The notes: a model not told the origin generated them from the sequence alone. A stretch of 64,000 nt of DNA from Combretum micranthum (GCA_024138025.1 JAMXBD010000388.1:372001-436000), one strand, 5' to 3'. Counted from the first letter of the stretch, positions 24,572-37,813 are shown. Program-made: numbers and translations.

Positions 24572-26000
24572 CTCAAACTATATGCATGAATTTAGTGGTG
24601 TTATCTCAGCAATTGTTTTGTAAAACAATGTGTCTTAAGAGTAAGATAAGCTTAAGACTTTGAAAAGAATTTAGTTTTGTTTTGAAAAATTTCCTAAATT
24701 ATCATAAGTTAGTATTTCCTCCTTTAACTCCATTTGAGAATAATTAAATTTTTAAAAAGAAATTTAATCTTTTAAGATTCCCATAAATTTGTTTTTTGTG
24801 GTTTGAAAATTATAGTTTTTCCAAATGTTTCACAGTTATATGTTCTAAAGCTTTTCTAAAGTTAAATCCACTTTAAAAGAGTAATATCAATAATTTTATA
24901 AGTTATTTATTTTTATTTCCTAAGTAAAGCTTATCCTTAGAAAAGTTGCTCTTTAATAATTTTGCAAAACTTGTCTAGACTTTAGTATTCTAAAGTGTTG
25001 GTAGAAAACTTTGATAAAGGAGTTTAAGAAAACTCTTGGTTAAATCAAGAATTCAAGTTTAAAGAGACTTTCTTGTTTTATTGGTTTGAAAAGAGAGTTT
25101 GTGATAACTTTACTTTATGTATTTCTTGGTAAAATCATATATTATTACTAAAACTTGACCTAAACTTATCTAACTTCAGAAAAATATTTGCTAAGATAAA
25201 ACTTTAAGTCTTTAAGGAAAAATAATTTCTTATGTGACCAAAATTTATTTTTAAAGAGAGTTTATTTTTATTACTTAAGAAAACTCATTTTTATTATGGT
25301 TGAGACAATATCAACATGTTCATGCATGAATGAGAATATGTAACTATGAGAAATATAATAAAAACAATATAATAAGATAAATTATATATAAGAGCATAAA
25401 AGTAAAGTCAAGTATTGGGAACCTTAACTTCATCAAGGTATATCGGGACTAAGAATAGACTGGTCCTCAAAAGAAAAGAAAAGCAAAGAAAGAAAATTGT
25501 TTTGACTTGATATGGACAAGTTTAAGACTAGAAAGATTAGTCTTAATAATTGCATAAAACAAGTAAATAAATAAATTGTAAGACTTAAAAATAAATAAAT
25601 AACAAATGAGCTTATATGCTCTAAATATACATACATAATACTTATATAAGCTAGATTAGAAATAATAATAACAATAATAACAACATAAAGAAAAATAGAA
25701 ACATGAACAAAAACGAAACATGAATAAAGTGTTGCTTCTTTAACTCTCACGAGTCTTAAGAAACATACACTAAACTCATGTTAAGTTGTATGAACATGAT
25801 GAGTGAATAAGAGAAATTTTACTCAAGGTTTATGTGTTTGTTGAAGAAGAATGGAATGGTTTGTAGTAATATGTGGGAATGGGTTTTCTAAAGAAAAGAG
25901 AGAACTTGAGAGAGATTTTGAGAGAGGGGTTTTATGGAGTGATTTTGGTAAAGTTTTAGTATGAATTGTATTGTGTGAAAGAATGAAAGAGGAAGGGGGT

Positions 26001-26007
26001 ATTTATA
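26001..26007 (-). promoter_or_regulatory. TATA box of the solo LTR
   Basis: TATAAAT on the minus strand within CCTATAAATACCCCC; predicted start about 30 nt downstream near 25970. Confidence 0.6.
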
Positions 26008-26960
26008 GGTTTTTTGAGTGGAAAATAGATGTAATTAAATAAAATAGAGAGGGGGCACCGGTTTGCTTTAGTACAGAGGGAGAAATTGATTTGTTTTGTT
26101 TGTTTTGTAATAAAAGAAGTAATGTGTAACGTATGATGTGATTAAAGTTGTATTGAGAAGGTAAATTATAAGGTATATGTATGGTAGAGTGTAAGAAAAA
26201 GTAGAGATAGATGAATAGTAATGAATGGTAGAAAAGTACTATGAATAGTAGACTAAACAATTAAAATACCAGTAGTAAAGAAAATGTGCGTAAACGGCCT
26301 ATATCTGATATTTTTAGTTACCGAAAAATTTTAAAACTGGTATTTTTGAAAACCTTATATTTTTACAAGTCTATTGGTGTTGTCGGAATATTTTCACTAT
26401 CCGGTGCACCGGGCACGATTTTCGAAAACTGATCCCGATCGGATCCGAAGGACACTAGAAAATTACGATTATGATGTTTTTAAGTTTCCCTATATTATTA
26501 CGAACCATATTCTACAATTATCTCAATTTCGTTTTCTAGGGTTTTGGAACACGAGATTGCCGGATCCCGACTCACTAGACTAGACATAGAACTAGGTTAA
26601 TTTTAGCGTTTCGTTTTGACTTCCGGTTCTTAGGGTTTGTACATATTATCGAAAAATCTAGGGGCTTACAAATGGTGCAAGGGTTTTTGTGCCAACGATA
26701 ACGTTAGCAATGATCATTATGGAGTGATGTTACAAGGAAAGCATGTTAGTGACAACTGGATATTATTGCTAACCTTGGTAATATTGCTGACAAGTACAAT
26801 TGAACTTGACTTATGAATTGAGAACATTACTAAATTTGCATAACAAGATGAAAATCTTTGATCTGTTGATTAGGTAAATGTTTCTAAACATTGATAAATA
26901 ACCATGATCCTAAAAGATAAGTGTTTCCAAACCATGATAATTAATCATGATCCTAAGAAG

Positions 26961-27309
26961 GGAAGATCCAAATTTAATGCATCAACTTTATTAAAAAAAT
27001 TCAATTTAGTACTTGAATTTTGCAGAAGTTAATTTAATATCCAATCAAATTTTTTTCGTAATTACTTTTACAACATCCTTAATACTGCTTGCAATAGCAA
27101 ATGAGACAGTTTATAATTGAGTTTTTACCAATGCTTCTAACACCATTTAGTATTGCTTCTCCAAAGTTAGGAAACAAAACGAACAACATTAGTGAAGTGA
27201 TATAATTAGCCAAAAAAACTTTGATTGGATATTAATTTGACCACTTGAAACTTCAAGCACCAAATTGAATTTTTTGTGTAAAATTTATGTATTAAATTTG
27301 ATAATTTCC
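26961..27309. mobile_element. Long-TIR MITE, ~349 bp
   Basis: Left arm GGAAGATCCAAATTTAATGC and right arm (complement) GGAAATTATCAAATTTAATA begin inverted repeats of about 90 bp that continue through AAATTCAATTT.GT.CTTGAA.TTT to TAATATCCAATCAAA. The ends and duplication are not sharply defined. Non-coding. Superfamily not determined; long AT-rich inverted repeats would suit a Mutator-like origin. Confidence 0.65.
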
Positions 27310-29867
27310 ATTCTAAAAACTATGTATTGCAAGAACCTTAGTATATTGAAGAATGAAAAATAAAATAAAATTCTTAAAGAGTTCAAAGTTATCAAAAGAA
27401 TCAGAAAGAAGATCCACTCATTCATCGTATTGTGTCAATAATTCAATTACAGTTGTATTCCTTATGAAGTTATTGAATAGTCTTTCACTATTCAATCTTA
27501 TAAATAGCGATTCAATACTGGAATTAATTCTTTCTCAAAATAGCCTCATTTAAATGAAAATAATAACAAATCAAAATTCTTTTACATTTGTATTCAATTC
27601 CTTAATAATAGTAATTCCACTAAGACATTATTCATTAAGTGAAGTGAATGGACAATTAAGGATAAAATTTTATCAATTTTGTAAATAGTGTCAATTACAT
27701 AACTTAGCCTATTTATAAACTCAGAAGAAATTATATATATAAACTAGAATGGAAATAGAAAATCGAAATTGAAATACATAAGAGATACTGACAACCTATC
27801 TATATATTTTTTTTCTTTTTGCCAGTATGATGAATTCCATTCAATATGAAAATATTATATCAATGGCACTAATTGATATAGAAAGACCCATAGACAAAGG
27901 GTTATGGGTATTAAGACATAATTGGATGAACTCTTTTATAAGTTAAATTGTTCCGCTAGGAGATGATATACCCACACAAATAAGACTCACCCTACTGACA
28001 AATTAAAAAAAAAATCCCACGATAAGGATGATATAATCTCACGAAAAACTTACAGTTAAAAGGAAAGAAAAAAAATGATAAATACATAAAGTCAACATTA
28101 AGATTATAACCGCTTATTCAAGAAGCATTGATAATCCAAAATTTGGATTATCATGAACTCATCCTTACTCACTAAATCTATTGAAACAAGCATACGGTTA
28201 TATGTTGTGATGAAGCAATGATGATGAAAATAGTAGAAAATGAGAAGACCTAAAAGTTTTTATTTGATGAAAATATAGGAATTCATATATATTAAAACCA
28301 ATAAAGATTGGTTTGCAGTTTTAAGGTTGTATAAGAAAAATAAAGAATTAAGTAGCCACCTCTCAAATGTTAGAGTTTCCACAAAATTTTTTTCTTGTGT
28401 ATCTCAAAAAGAGAGAGAACTTTGCAATTTTGGTTATGAATTTTACCAACCTATATATAATTTGATTGAAATCAAAACAAATCCCAAAGTAACATGAAAA
28501 ATGCCTAGAGCAATTGGAAAATTATGAAATACTAAAATGCTAAACATTAAAAATATATTTTAAAAAATGGAAAAATGGACACATCATACTAAGGGGCAAT
28601 CGACCCAATCAGGTCGACTTACCCTAGTCAATCTTCCCTAGTTGTTCGATCTTGAACTAACATAAGTTGTTTAGGTCAGGTCTTTCTTCATAGACATGCC
28701 TAGGTTGCTTACTTAATTCGTGTTGACCTTGTTGGTTCTTTTATGCTTGTTTTTACGTTTGCCTTCAACTTCAAGTCTTTATATAAAATTAGGGTATTAG
28801 ATGATATATAAAATTAGGTTTATATGATGGTGTGTGCTATTGAAAGCTGTTATGTTTATAATATCAGGTTTTTGTGAAATTGAGTTGTGTTCTAAAGGAG
28901 AATTGGTGATTTGGAGTTTCTGTTCCTTGAAATAGAATTCAGGTACGACCTTACCTTGTTTGTTGTATGTGCTTATAGGATTAAATTTGTTTGTTGTATG
29001 TGTTATAAGATTAGAAATCTAAATTAAACTTATTCTATATAGTTTATTAAATTGTTTTGCTGATTGTGTTTGGCTACAATTAGTAAATACCATGCAGAGT
29101 GTGATACTAACACTGGCAACCCGATGATCTTGTGTGGTGTTGTCCCGAGTGGAGTTGTACCTGGAAATGATTCTGGTATATTAAGTTTTGGCAGTATGGC
29201 CGTACGTATGTGGAAAATTTCTAACACCAATATATGTATAATCACATATTTTCAATATGCTTGTTTTTATGGAGTCATGAGTTACTCCATGTTTAGAACT
29301 GGACCGTAGATGGTTTTAAACTGTGTTGTTTGCTGGTTAGTTTAAAAGATAATAATTTGTTTATTGCATTATAAATAGTTGCACTTGATTATATATGTTT
29401 TTGTGTGCATATATATTTGTATGTGGTTTGGAGTACTGGGCTTTTTACTCATTCCATTCAATTTTCAGGAACATGAGAAGATCAAGTGGTTTATGATCTT
29501 TCTAGATATGATATCTATGTTAATAAAAGGGAGGACGATAGTGGACCAAACTACCTTGCTGATGTCTAAGATGCATGGATTGGATTTAGAATACGATGAA
29601 GACTTAATCATTTATATGTTTTTGTAAGTTTAAAGATGTTTTGAGAGTTTTATTTTATGTTATAAATTGGATTATTGTTGGCTATGGTTTTATGCTAACA
29701 ATGTTATTTGAAGGTGTAGTTTTGATAGTATCTTTAAATAGGTGCTCTTTATGTGCATTTTGAAGATTCATATTACCATTTATTTGTGGTTTAGAATTTC
29801 TTAGTCTTGGCATGTTATTATAAGGAGAATAACATATAGCGGGTTGTAATGCCTTCATATTAGGGCC
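27310..29867. other. Intergenic; no gene established
   Basis: AT-rich. Two plus-strand frames (29064-29309 with ECDTNTGNPMILCGVVPSG, and 29379-29627) have less biased composition than their surroundings and could be exons of a decayed gene or captured sequence. I do not recognise them. Otherwise nothing seen. Confidence 0.4.
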
Positions 29868-30352
29868 TTATATAAACTCTGAAAAAAAATATTTTTTGTT
29901 CCATCACATTATCTTGTAATTTTTGAATTAATTAGTTAATTGTAAATATTAAATGATATTGTCATCAATTTGTATATATAATTGTAAATTTAGGATTTCA
30001 TGATATTTGATTTATTTTTTAGTATTAAAAAGATAAATTTTGAATTATGAATTTTACTGGTAACCATATGGTTTTAATAGGGCAGCCTTCAAATCCAAAA
30101 TTTATGGTTTATAAAATTTGGTTGTAAATCAAATTTTGTGCAAACTAATTGCTAAGTTATGATTAACCAACCCATCAATCCTAACTTACAATTTTTTCCC
30201 AACTTTGATCGAGTGGCGAATCCAAAAATGTTTTTCAAAAATTAAGTTTTTTTTAATTGTTAATCGATGGTTTATATCAAACAGGTTAGGGCTTGGTACA
30301 AATCGAATTAAAAGAAATCAAACCATAAATGAAAAATTTAGGCTTAAAAGCT
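29868..30352 (+). mobile_element. 3' part of a Tat/Ogre-like gypsy LTR (5' LTR of the left unit, truncated)
   Basis: About 485 bp that align with 46872-47348 almost end to end: TTCCATCACATTATCTTGTAA, TAACCATATGGTTTTAATAG, GTGGCGAATCCAAAAATG, TCGATGGTTT.TATCAAAC. It is followed immediately by a PBS-like stretch. Homology with the longer LTR copy starts only at about 29868, so the first ~1.85 kb is missing or too diverged to see. Confidence 0.8.
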
Positions 30353-30370
30353 TGGAGACTCCACTGAGGA
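30353..30370 (+). other. Primer-binding site, tRNA-Arg type (degenerate)
   Basis: TGGAGACTCCACTGAGGA differs at two positions from the TGGCGACTCCACTGGGGA-type PBS used by Tat/Ogre gypsy elements. It sits right at the LTR end. Confidence 0.65.
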
Positions 30371-31950
30371 TGCCTACATTTTCAAAAGGGCTAGCCACTT
30401 GAAATTCTTAAATTTAAAGTTTATTTTCTTTTATACTCATTATTGTATATTATTTATATAATTATTCATCTGTAAACAGTTATAATAATCCTTTTCTATA
30501 AGTGATGTAGATAAAAAAGGAAATTTTGTAAGTAGCCCTGATAGGGGAAAATGATATCTTTAGGGGCAATTTATAAAAATATGTACTACATATGGTTAGA
30601 ACCAGGCCGTCTTAGGACCATGAGCAAGGAAGTCGCTAGTAAGATCCAAGGATTGTGGCATTTTTATCCTCTAGTTCACGAAATGACCTCCCACTCCAAT
30701 TTAATGTCGATTCGTGATCCACTAAAGCGGGAAACTTTTAAAACCCTCCCAATTGCACTTAGAAGCATGAGTTGGCAAATAAAAATTGTAGGGCATACCT
30801 TAAAAAGAGTTACATTTAAAAACAAAAAGTTTTACAAATTCCTCCTATGTAAATATATCCACTTAGATTTTCTTAAAATAAAGTTGTAACTCAAATAAAA
30901 AAAATTTCTAAATTGTCCTACTGCTAATTAATTGCTAAACTCCATATCTACATTCGTGTGATTTGTTCGTGTAACGTGGAATGTATATATCATGTGCATA
31001 TTCTTCATTGTTAATATAGTTCTTTTTTCTTGTGAAATAGTATGTATCTCTATAAAAATAAATAAAAAATCTTGTATAATTATCATTAGTCTTGTTTTGT
31101 TTTCTTCCATGTCTTCTTATAAATAAATGGCTCTTTATAATTTTTCATTAATTTATCAAGAAGATGTCAAGGGCTCCGTAAGAAATGATGAGACTTTTTC
31201 ACATCTTAGGGATCCCAAATCCGCACCTTCATTTAGCTGAGATGAAGGCCTACCTTTTGGAGGAAAAGGCCCAAACAACTGAAAAGAAAGTATGGGCTCT
31301 GTTAGAGGATAATCAAAAGTTATTGGACCATCTAGATCATATAGAGTCCTGACAAATGAAATGGCGGAAATGCTACATCAGTTGACTTAGGATCTTTTCC
31401 TCTCCTCCATAAGCTTTTCCAGCCGAAATGAACTTGACATCTTGTGATTGAAAAAAAGAAGAAATAAGAAACAACATTTTGATGTATTCAAATATTATTA
31501 AATAAAAATAAAGGACAAGTTCATGTTGATTCTAATGAGCCATCTTATTTTTCTTTGTTTTTAATATGTAAATATCTCCTTGCCTAAATGAAATTTTCTT
31601 GTAATGTAGCATTTTTTTTTTAAATTACCATATTTGTGAATATTATGTAGAATAATGACAATAATTCTTATATATAAGTTGTATAGTAAACTTGTGAGTA
31701 TCCTTAGATTGTTTATAATTCAATCATCCATTAGATCAATTTCTCTTCTAGATAGTTATAGGTCCTTTTCAATTAAAACCACATTTGTCATAGGTATTCT
31801 TTTCCCTTAGGCTTAGTCTGTAATTATCTGTTTGTTGAAATAAAGCTTAGCTAAAAAAAAAGATAGTTTGCTAATAATAATGGATTTTTACAAGGTTTTG
31901 AAATTGTTTTTAACCAGGCTCAACTAATCCCTTAGATATATCCATTCAAA
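30371..31950 (+). mobile_element. Tat/Ogre-like leader region between PBS and gag
   Basis: Untranslated or decayed leader. A frame at 30551-30889 (112 residues) and broken frames at about 31164-31390 are not recognised. Ogre elements can carry an extra ORF before gag, but I cannot show that this is one. Confidence 0.4.
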
Positions 31951-32429
31951 ATGGCTGACAACACCAACAACAACGTTAGCTTCGATTCAGCTGCTAAGAA
32001 AATCCAATATCTTGAGAAAGCAACGCTCGAGATGGCCGAACGGATACAAATGCTCACCCAAAACATTAGATTAGGACATTCCAGAATTCAAAAAGTGCCA
32101 ATGATAAACTCATTGAAGAAAAAGAAGCACGCTATTTGCCCCAAATATCTAAGCTCAACCCCAACAAGCTGGAAAATGAGTTAGAGACTCAAAGCAAGGA
32201 AATGAAAAAAAAAACGGATTATCCTTTAATTTACTGAAAAATTAAAGCCATTTGAGAAAGCTGACGATTTTGATCAAACTAGGATCACCAGCTTGCTTGT
32301 GGCTCAAGATGGCACTTTTCCTGAAAAGTTCAAGATGTCGGATTTTGAAAAGTATGACGACACAGGTTGCCTCAAACTGCATATTAGGCTTTTATGCGAG
32401 GGTGATGAGCTAATATACTCAATATGAGC
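31951..32429 (+). pseudogene. Tat/Ogre-like gypsy gag, 5' part (before the copia insertion)
   Basis: Starts MADNTNNN, followed by a region with coiled-coil character. After frameshifts and stops, the conserved block FPEKFKMSDFEKYDDTGCLK appears near 32322-32380; this is the KFK.PDFEKYDGT..P..HL block of plant Ty3-gypsy gag. The frame is cut at 32429 by the copia insertion and resumes at 41217. Confidence 0.78.
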
Positions 32430-32513
32430 TGTTGAACTTTATGTTTACAAATGATTTTGATGAGAATAAATATGCACAATCAATTCTAAAATAATTCTTA
32501 ATTGTGCAAATAC
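32430..32513 (+). mobile_element. Plus-oriented copia LTR start fragment
   Basis: TGTTGAACTTTATGTTTACA through CTTAATTGTGCAAATAC matches the first ~90 bp of the right LTR (39634 onward). It is joined directly to a purine tract (complement GAGAAAGAGGGAGAAG) that looks like the PPT of the minus-strand internal region. Confidence 0.75.
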
Positions 32514-32983
32514 TTCTCCCTCTTTCTCATAAAAAAGAAAAAAAATAATGAAAAGAAGAACACAGACTTTGTTAAAAAAAATAACAAAATCAATTTTCTC
32601 CCCCTTTTTAAAACAAGCTTTGCTTCATTTTTTCTCATGAAAAACCAAGACAAAGAAAAAGAAATTTTCTTAAAAAAAAGGTGTCTTCACATGGTTCAAA
32701 AAACCTTTGTTTTAGTTAATTTTTTTTAAAGAAAAAATTAAAACAAAGCATAGAAGAATATAAACAAATTCACAACAATAGAAAATTACAGAAGGTAAAC
32801 ATTAGCATAGAAGCACAAACACAAACAAAAACATGCATGCAAGTGCAGACTTGAGTATAAAGTTTGCAATATTTATTAGCTAAGAGACTTAAGATAAGAT
32901 TTTCAAGGAGTTCCTGGTTCAAAAATATTTTAGCACTCATCGATCTTTAACATGCCTAATTCTCTTTTTAAAGTGTAAAACCG

Positions 32984-34446
32984 TTATTCACTCAAGGGTT
33001 TAGTAAAAATATCAGCAAGCTGATGGTTTGTATCAACAAATTCCAAGCAAATGTCATTGTTTAGAACATGACCATGAATGAAATGACGTCTAATCTCAAT
33101 ATGCTTGGTTCTTGAGTGTTGAATAGGATTTTTAGTCAAATTTATAGCACTTGTATTATCACACCGAATTGGTATACTTTTAAATTTTAAACTAAAGTCT
33201 AATAAAGTTTGTTTCGTCCATAAAATTTGTGCATAACAACTGCCAGTAGCTATATAATCATGTTCAGCAGTTGATAATGCAATAGAATCTTGCTTCTTTA
33301 AGTGCCAAGATATTAAAGAATTACCAAGAAAATGGCATGTTCCACTTGTGCTTTTTCGATCTACTTTGCTACAAGCAAAGTCAGCATCAGAGTATCCAAC
33401 AAGTTCAAAAGAAGTATGTTTAGGATACCACAAGCTAATTTCAATAATGCCTACAAGGTACTTGAAGATGTGTTTAACTGCTCCTGAGTGAGATTCTTTT
33501 GGGCAATATTGAAATCATGCACATACACATATAGAAAACATGATATCAAGTCTAGAAGCCGTTAAATATAACAAATTACCTATCATGCATCTATACATCT
33601 TTTCACAAACATTTTTACCTTTTTCATCTTTGTCTAGTTTTACACTAGTGCTCATAGGTGTGCGTTTAGACTTACAACTATCCATTTTAAATCTTTTTAA
33701 CAAATTTTTTAGTGTATTTAGATTGATTAATAAAGGTTCCAGATTTTTATTGCTTAATTTGAAGCCCAAGAAACTAAGTGAGTTCTCTCATCATACTCAT
33801 TTCAAATTCTTTTTGCATGGACTCAACAAAAACTTTTATAAATGAAGAATTACTAGTACCAAATACCATCTACATAAATATGTACGATTAATGTATCAGA
33901 ATTGTGATTTTTGATAAAAAAAAGTTGTATCAATTTTTCCTCTTAAAAATCCATTATTTATCAAAAAGCTACTAAGTCTTTCATACCAAGCTCTAGGAGC
34001 TTGCTTGAGACCATAAAGAATTTTGTTTAATTTAAAAACATGATTGGGAAATTCATTATTTTCAAAACCCGGTTGCTCGACATAGACTTCTTCTTTTATG
34101 AAACTATTTAGAAAAGCACTAGATATCCATTTGATAAATGATAAAATCTTTGTGAGCAGCATATGCCAAAAGCATTCTTATAGATTATAGTCTTGCAATC
34201 AGGGCATAAGTCTCATCAAAATCTATCTCCTCTTCTTGTATATAGCTTTTAGCAACTGACCTAGTTTTATTCCTAGTTACTATTCCAGATTCATCTATTT
34301 TATTTCTAAAAACCATTTTTTTTTTTTTATGACAGTTTTGCCTTACAACGAGATTCCAAACCTCACTTATAGTGAATTGGTTTAGTTCTTCTTACATGGC
34401 TTGAATCCAAAACTCATATTCTAAAGCTTCTTCCAAGGTTTTAGGT
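32984..34446 (-). pseudogene. Copia reverse transcriptase-RNase H, broken
   Basis: RNase H occupies 32984-33433, with YSDADFA, DRKSTSG, LSTAEHDYIA, HIEIRRHFI and a C-terminal ADIFTKPL. Upstream (higher coordinates), RT blocks KLNKILYGLKQAPRAWYERL (about 34020-34080) and RTPMSTSVKLDKDE with GNLLYLTASRLDI (33540-33670) lie in different frames. The catalytic box reads YVDG instead of YVDD at 33865-33876. Frameshifts separate the pieces, so the enzyme is dead. Confidence 0.88.
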
Positions 34447-35760
34447 TCATGTTTTGATAAAAAAAACTAAATTGGTTGTGTTTCTAAGAAATAATTTAGT
34501 TTGTACCGTATTTGAAGTTTCACCTATTATTAAGTCTTTTGGATGTGAACTAGTATATTTCCATTCTCTAGGTAGATTACTAACATGCTTATGCACATCG
34601 CTAATAGCAACAGATTTTTCAACAGCAGAAACAATACCAGAATTTTCAACATCAGAACATGAAAGATCATTTATTCTATCACAAACATCATCAACATCAT
34701 TATTAACATTTATAGGAGTCAAACAATCATAAAAAACAACATGTATAGATTCTTCTACAATAGAAGTTCTTTTATTATATACCCTATATGCTTTACTAGA
34801 TGAAGAATATCCTAGAAAGATTCCCATATCAGATTTAATATCAAATTTTCCTATGTATTCTTTTCCATTAAGATATAACACTTTGTACCAAATGGATGAA
34901 AATAAGAAATGTTTGGTCTTTTTCCTTTCCATATCTCATAAGTGGTTTTCTTTATGATTGGTTTAATAAAAATTATGTTTGAAATATAGCAAGCGGTATA
35001 GACAGCTTCAGCCCAAAAATATTTTGATAAATTATTTTCACACATCTAGCCATTTCTATTAAAGTTCTATTCTTTCTTTTGGCTACACCATTATGTTGTG
35101 GGGTTCTAGGTACTGAAAAAGTATGTTCAATACCATATTTTTCACAAAAATTATTCATTTCGAGATTTTCAAATTCTCCCCTACGATTACTTCTTATGGA
35201 AGCAATATTAAGATTTTTTTCATTTTTAACTTTCTTGCAAAATCTAAAAAAGATATCATAGGTTTCGTCTTTAGAAGTAAGAAAGAAAGTCCATGAAAAT
35301 CTAAAGAAATCATCAACAATAACCAAAGAGTATCTTTTTCCTCCTAAACTCAAAGTTTGAGTAGGACCAAAAAAATCTATATGTAACAGTTGCAATGGCC
35401 TAGAAGTGGAAACTGCATCCTTGACCTTAAAAGAAGTCTTAGTTTGCTTTCCTTATTGACATGCTTGACAAATCTTGTTATTTTGAAAATTTAAACTTGG
35501 TAAACCTTTGACAAGATTTTTCTTTGTAAGTTTTGAAATTAATTTCATGTTAGCATGTCCCAATTTTCTATGTCATAACCAACTATTGTCATTTTGAGAA
35601 TATAGACATGTTTAACTTGATGATTTAAAATCATCTAAATTAATTTTGTAAATATTTTTATGTCCACATCCTTCAAAGCATACTTGGTTATTATCAAATT
35701 TTTCTATAATACATCTTTTGCTATAAAATGCTACTTTAAAACCATTATCACAAAGTTAAC
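34447..35760 (-). pseudogene. Copia integrase and GAG-pre-integrase zinc region, broken
   Basis: HIDFFGP and SLVIVDDFFRFSW mark the start of the integrase core. The second catalytic Asp region reads RSNRRGEFEN (family RSDxGGEFEN), so the Asp is Asn. The third motif, TPQHNGVAKRKNRTLIEMAR, retains the pattern apart from the usual glutamate context. Upstream, C-x2-C-type residues (VCQ...HVCQ) of the pre-integrase zinc region are visible in a frame with stops. Confidence 0.85.
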
Positions 35761-36261
35761 TTATACTAAGCAGATTATTTTTAGATTATCTACCAACAAC
35801 ACATAATTAATAACAAGATCTTGATCAAGGATAATGCTACCTTTGCCCAAAATAGCCGATTTTCTATCATCACCAAAGGTAACACTCCTTCGATCCATCA
35901 AGTCCAGCTTTGAAAATTTGAAAGCAACTCCGATCATGTGCCTAGAGCATCCGCTGTCAAAGTATCATTTGTTACTGCCACTTGAGGATCCCTGCAAAGT
36001 AAGTTATCATTTCTTTGGTACCCATTTATGTTTGGGTCATCTTGGATTAGAAACAGATAAAACATTTTTTTTAGCCACCCAAACATACTTGCTTTTATGA
36101 TCCGAGAGCAAAGCCTTCCTTATTCCACATTATGTGTAATATGGCCAGACTTGCCACAATAATTACAAGTGACATAAGTGGCTTTTATAAACCGAGTCTT
36201 ATGAGACTTATAATTCATATGCCTATCATAGCCAATTCCATATTTGTTATAATCAGATTTC

Positions 36262-37769
36262 TACTCACCAAGGAGAGTATTTAAGTTTTTCTCTCCTTGT
36301 GTGAATTTAGCTATGACAGCTTTCGAATCATCCAAGTTAGATTTCAGATTTATATCTTCTGGTCTTAGCTCATCTAGCTCTTTCAAAAGTTCAATGTTAT
36401 TGATGTTGTTATTAGTAGATGCATGTTTATTATCATCTTTTATAGTTTTAATTTCTAAATCTAAAAGATCATTTCCAATTTTTAATTTATCATTCTGTTC
36501 AACCAGAATTTTATTTTCTGTTTTTAGTTTCTTATTTTTATTTCTAATTTCATTAATTTTCAGATTCATGCTACTAAAATTTTAATGCAAGCTATCTCTT
36601 TCAAAACCTAAAGCTATTATTGTTTCATCTTTTTCTTCATTTTTCATTTTTAAGATCATTAATTTCATCTTGAAACTTTCTAATCTAACTAAAGCATTTT
36701 GCATCATATTTTTTAGTTGTTTATTATCTTCTTCAGATTTTTTAAGCTTTTTACAAACTTTTTTATACATGTCAAGCAATTCATCGTTAGAGCAGGAGGA
36801 TGAAGGATTATTTACCTCATCATGAATCACCATGAAACATAACTCTTCTTCATCAAAATCTGATGACTTTCCATAACTTAAAGTAGCAATAAGTGCTTCC
36901 CTCTTAGATCTTCTTTGTACTTTCTTAAGTAGAGGGCAGTTTGGTTGGATGTGTCGTAGTTTTTGGCACTTATGGCACACAACATCCTTCATTTTCCTTC
37001 TAAACTTTGAGGAGCTTCCGGCCTTCATAAATTTGTTGAAATTCTTTGCAAACATCACAACATCCTCATTTATCTCCTCCTTATCAGAATCCTTGTTGGT
37101 TGCCTTCAGAGCAATAGCCTTCTTTTGGGATTCTTCACTTTGATTCTTGATGAGCTCATGAGTTTTGAGTGCAACAAGAAGCTCTTCTTTTGTCAGTGTG
37201 CTAAGATCCCTGGCTTCCTTTATTGCTATCTGTTTTGCTTCCCATTCCCTTGGCATTGATATGAGCAATTTTGAATTTATTTCAACATTAGTAAAGCTCT
37301 TGCCCAAAACACTCAAATGATTAATGATATTAATGAATTTATCATTTATTTGATCAATTATTTCACTAGGCAACATCTTAAAACTTTCAAATTGACCAAC
37401 CAACAAGCTTATTTTAATATCTTTGATCCTTAAAGTTCCTTTATAAGTTATTTCAAGTTCATCCTAGATTTCGTTAGCAGATTTACAAGTACAAACTTTA
37501 TTGAAATCACTTTCATTCAATCCACAATGAAGAATATTCATGGCAGCTTCATTATAATCCAAATTTTTCCAATCATCTTTTGAATATTGATCTTCATTTT
37601 TATTTTCAATTGTAAAAGGTCTTTTTTCAACTACTCTCCATATTAATCTATGTTAAGCTTTCAAAAATATATTCATTCCACACTTCCAATAAGAGTAATT
37701 ATCCCTACTAAGAAGCAGTGGCCTATTTATAGCCTGACCCTCCAAGAATCCTAGTGTATTAGAAGTCAT
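36262..37769 (-). pseudogene. Copia gag (UBN2-type) with CCHC zinc knuckle, interrupted by stops
   Basis: Probable ATG at 37769 (MTSNTLGFLEG), then NYSYWKCGMNIFLKA, typical of the plant copia gag start. In-frame stops occur near 37656 and 37468. The longest intact frame, 36582-37406, carries LLISMPREWEAKQIAIKEAR, LSTLTKEELL.ALKTHE and a CCHC knuckle CHKCQKLRHIQPNC, then a Lys/Glu-rich coiled coil that continues in 36261-36569. Confidence 0.85.
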
Positions 37770-37813
37770 GACCTTTTCTCTTTTGCGTTTAAGCAATCAA
37801 CCACAAGAAACCA

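Larger units (their letters stand above)
23010..26670 (-). mobile_element. Solo LTR, 3661 bp, 5-bp TSD AATGG (likely minus-oriented Ty3-gypsy LTR)
   Basis: On the plus strand it begins TGTCACGCC and ends GGGGCTTACA, i.e. TG...CA ends. It is flanked by an exact 5-bp duplication AATGG at 23005-23009 and 26671-26675. No second copy of either end is found inside, no PBS or PPT borders it, and no pol domain is present, so this is a single LTR left after LTR-LTR recombination. Orientation is inferred from a good TATA box (CTATAAATA, core 26001-26007) on the minus strand, giving a U3 of about 690 bp and a long R-U5. Plus-strand frames such as 23393-23833 match nothing known. Confidence 0.82.
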
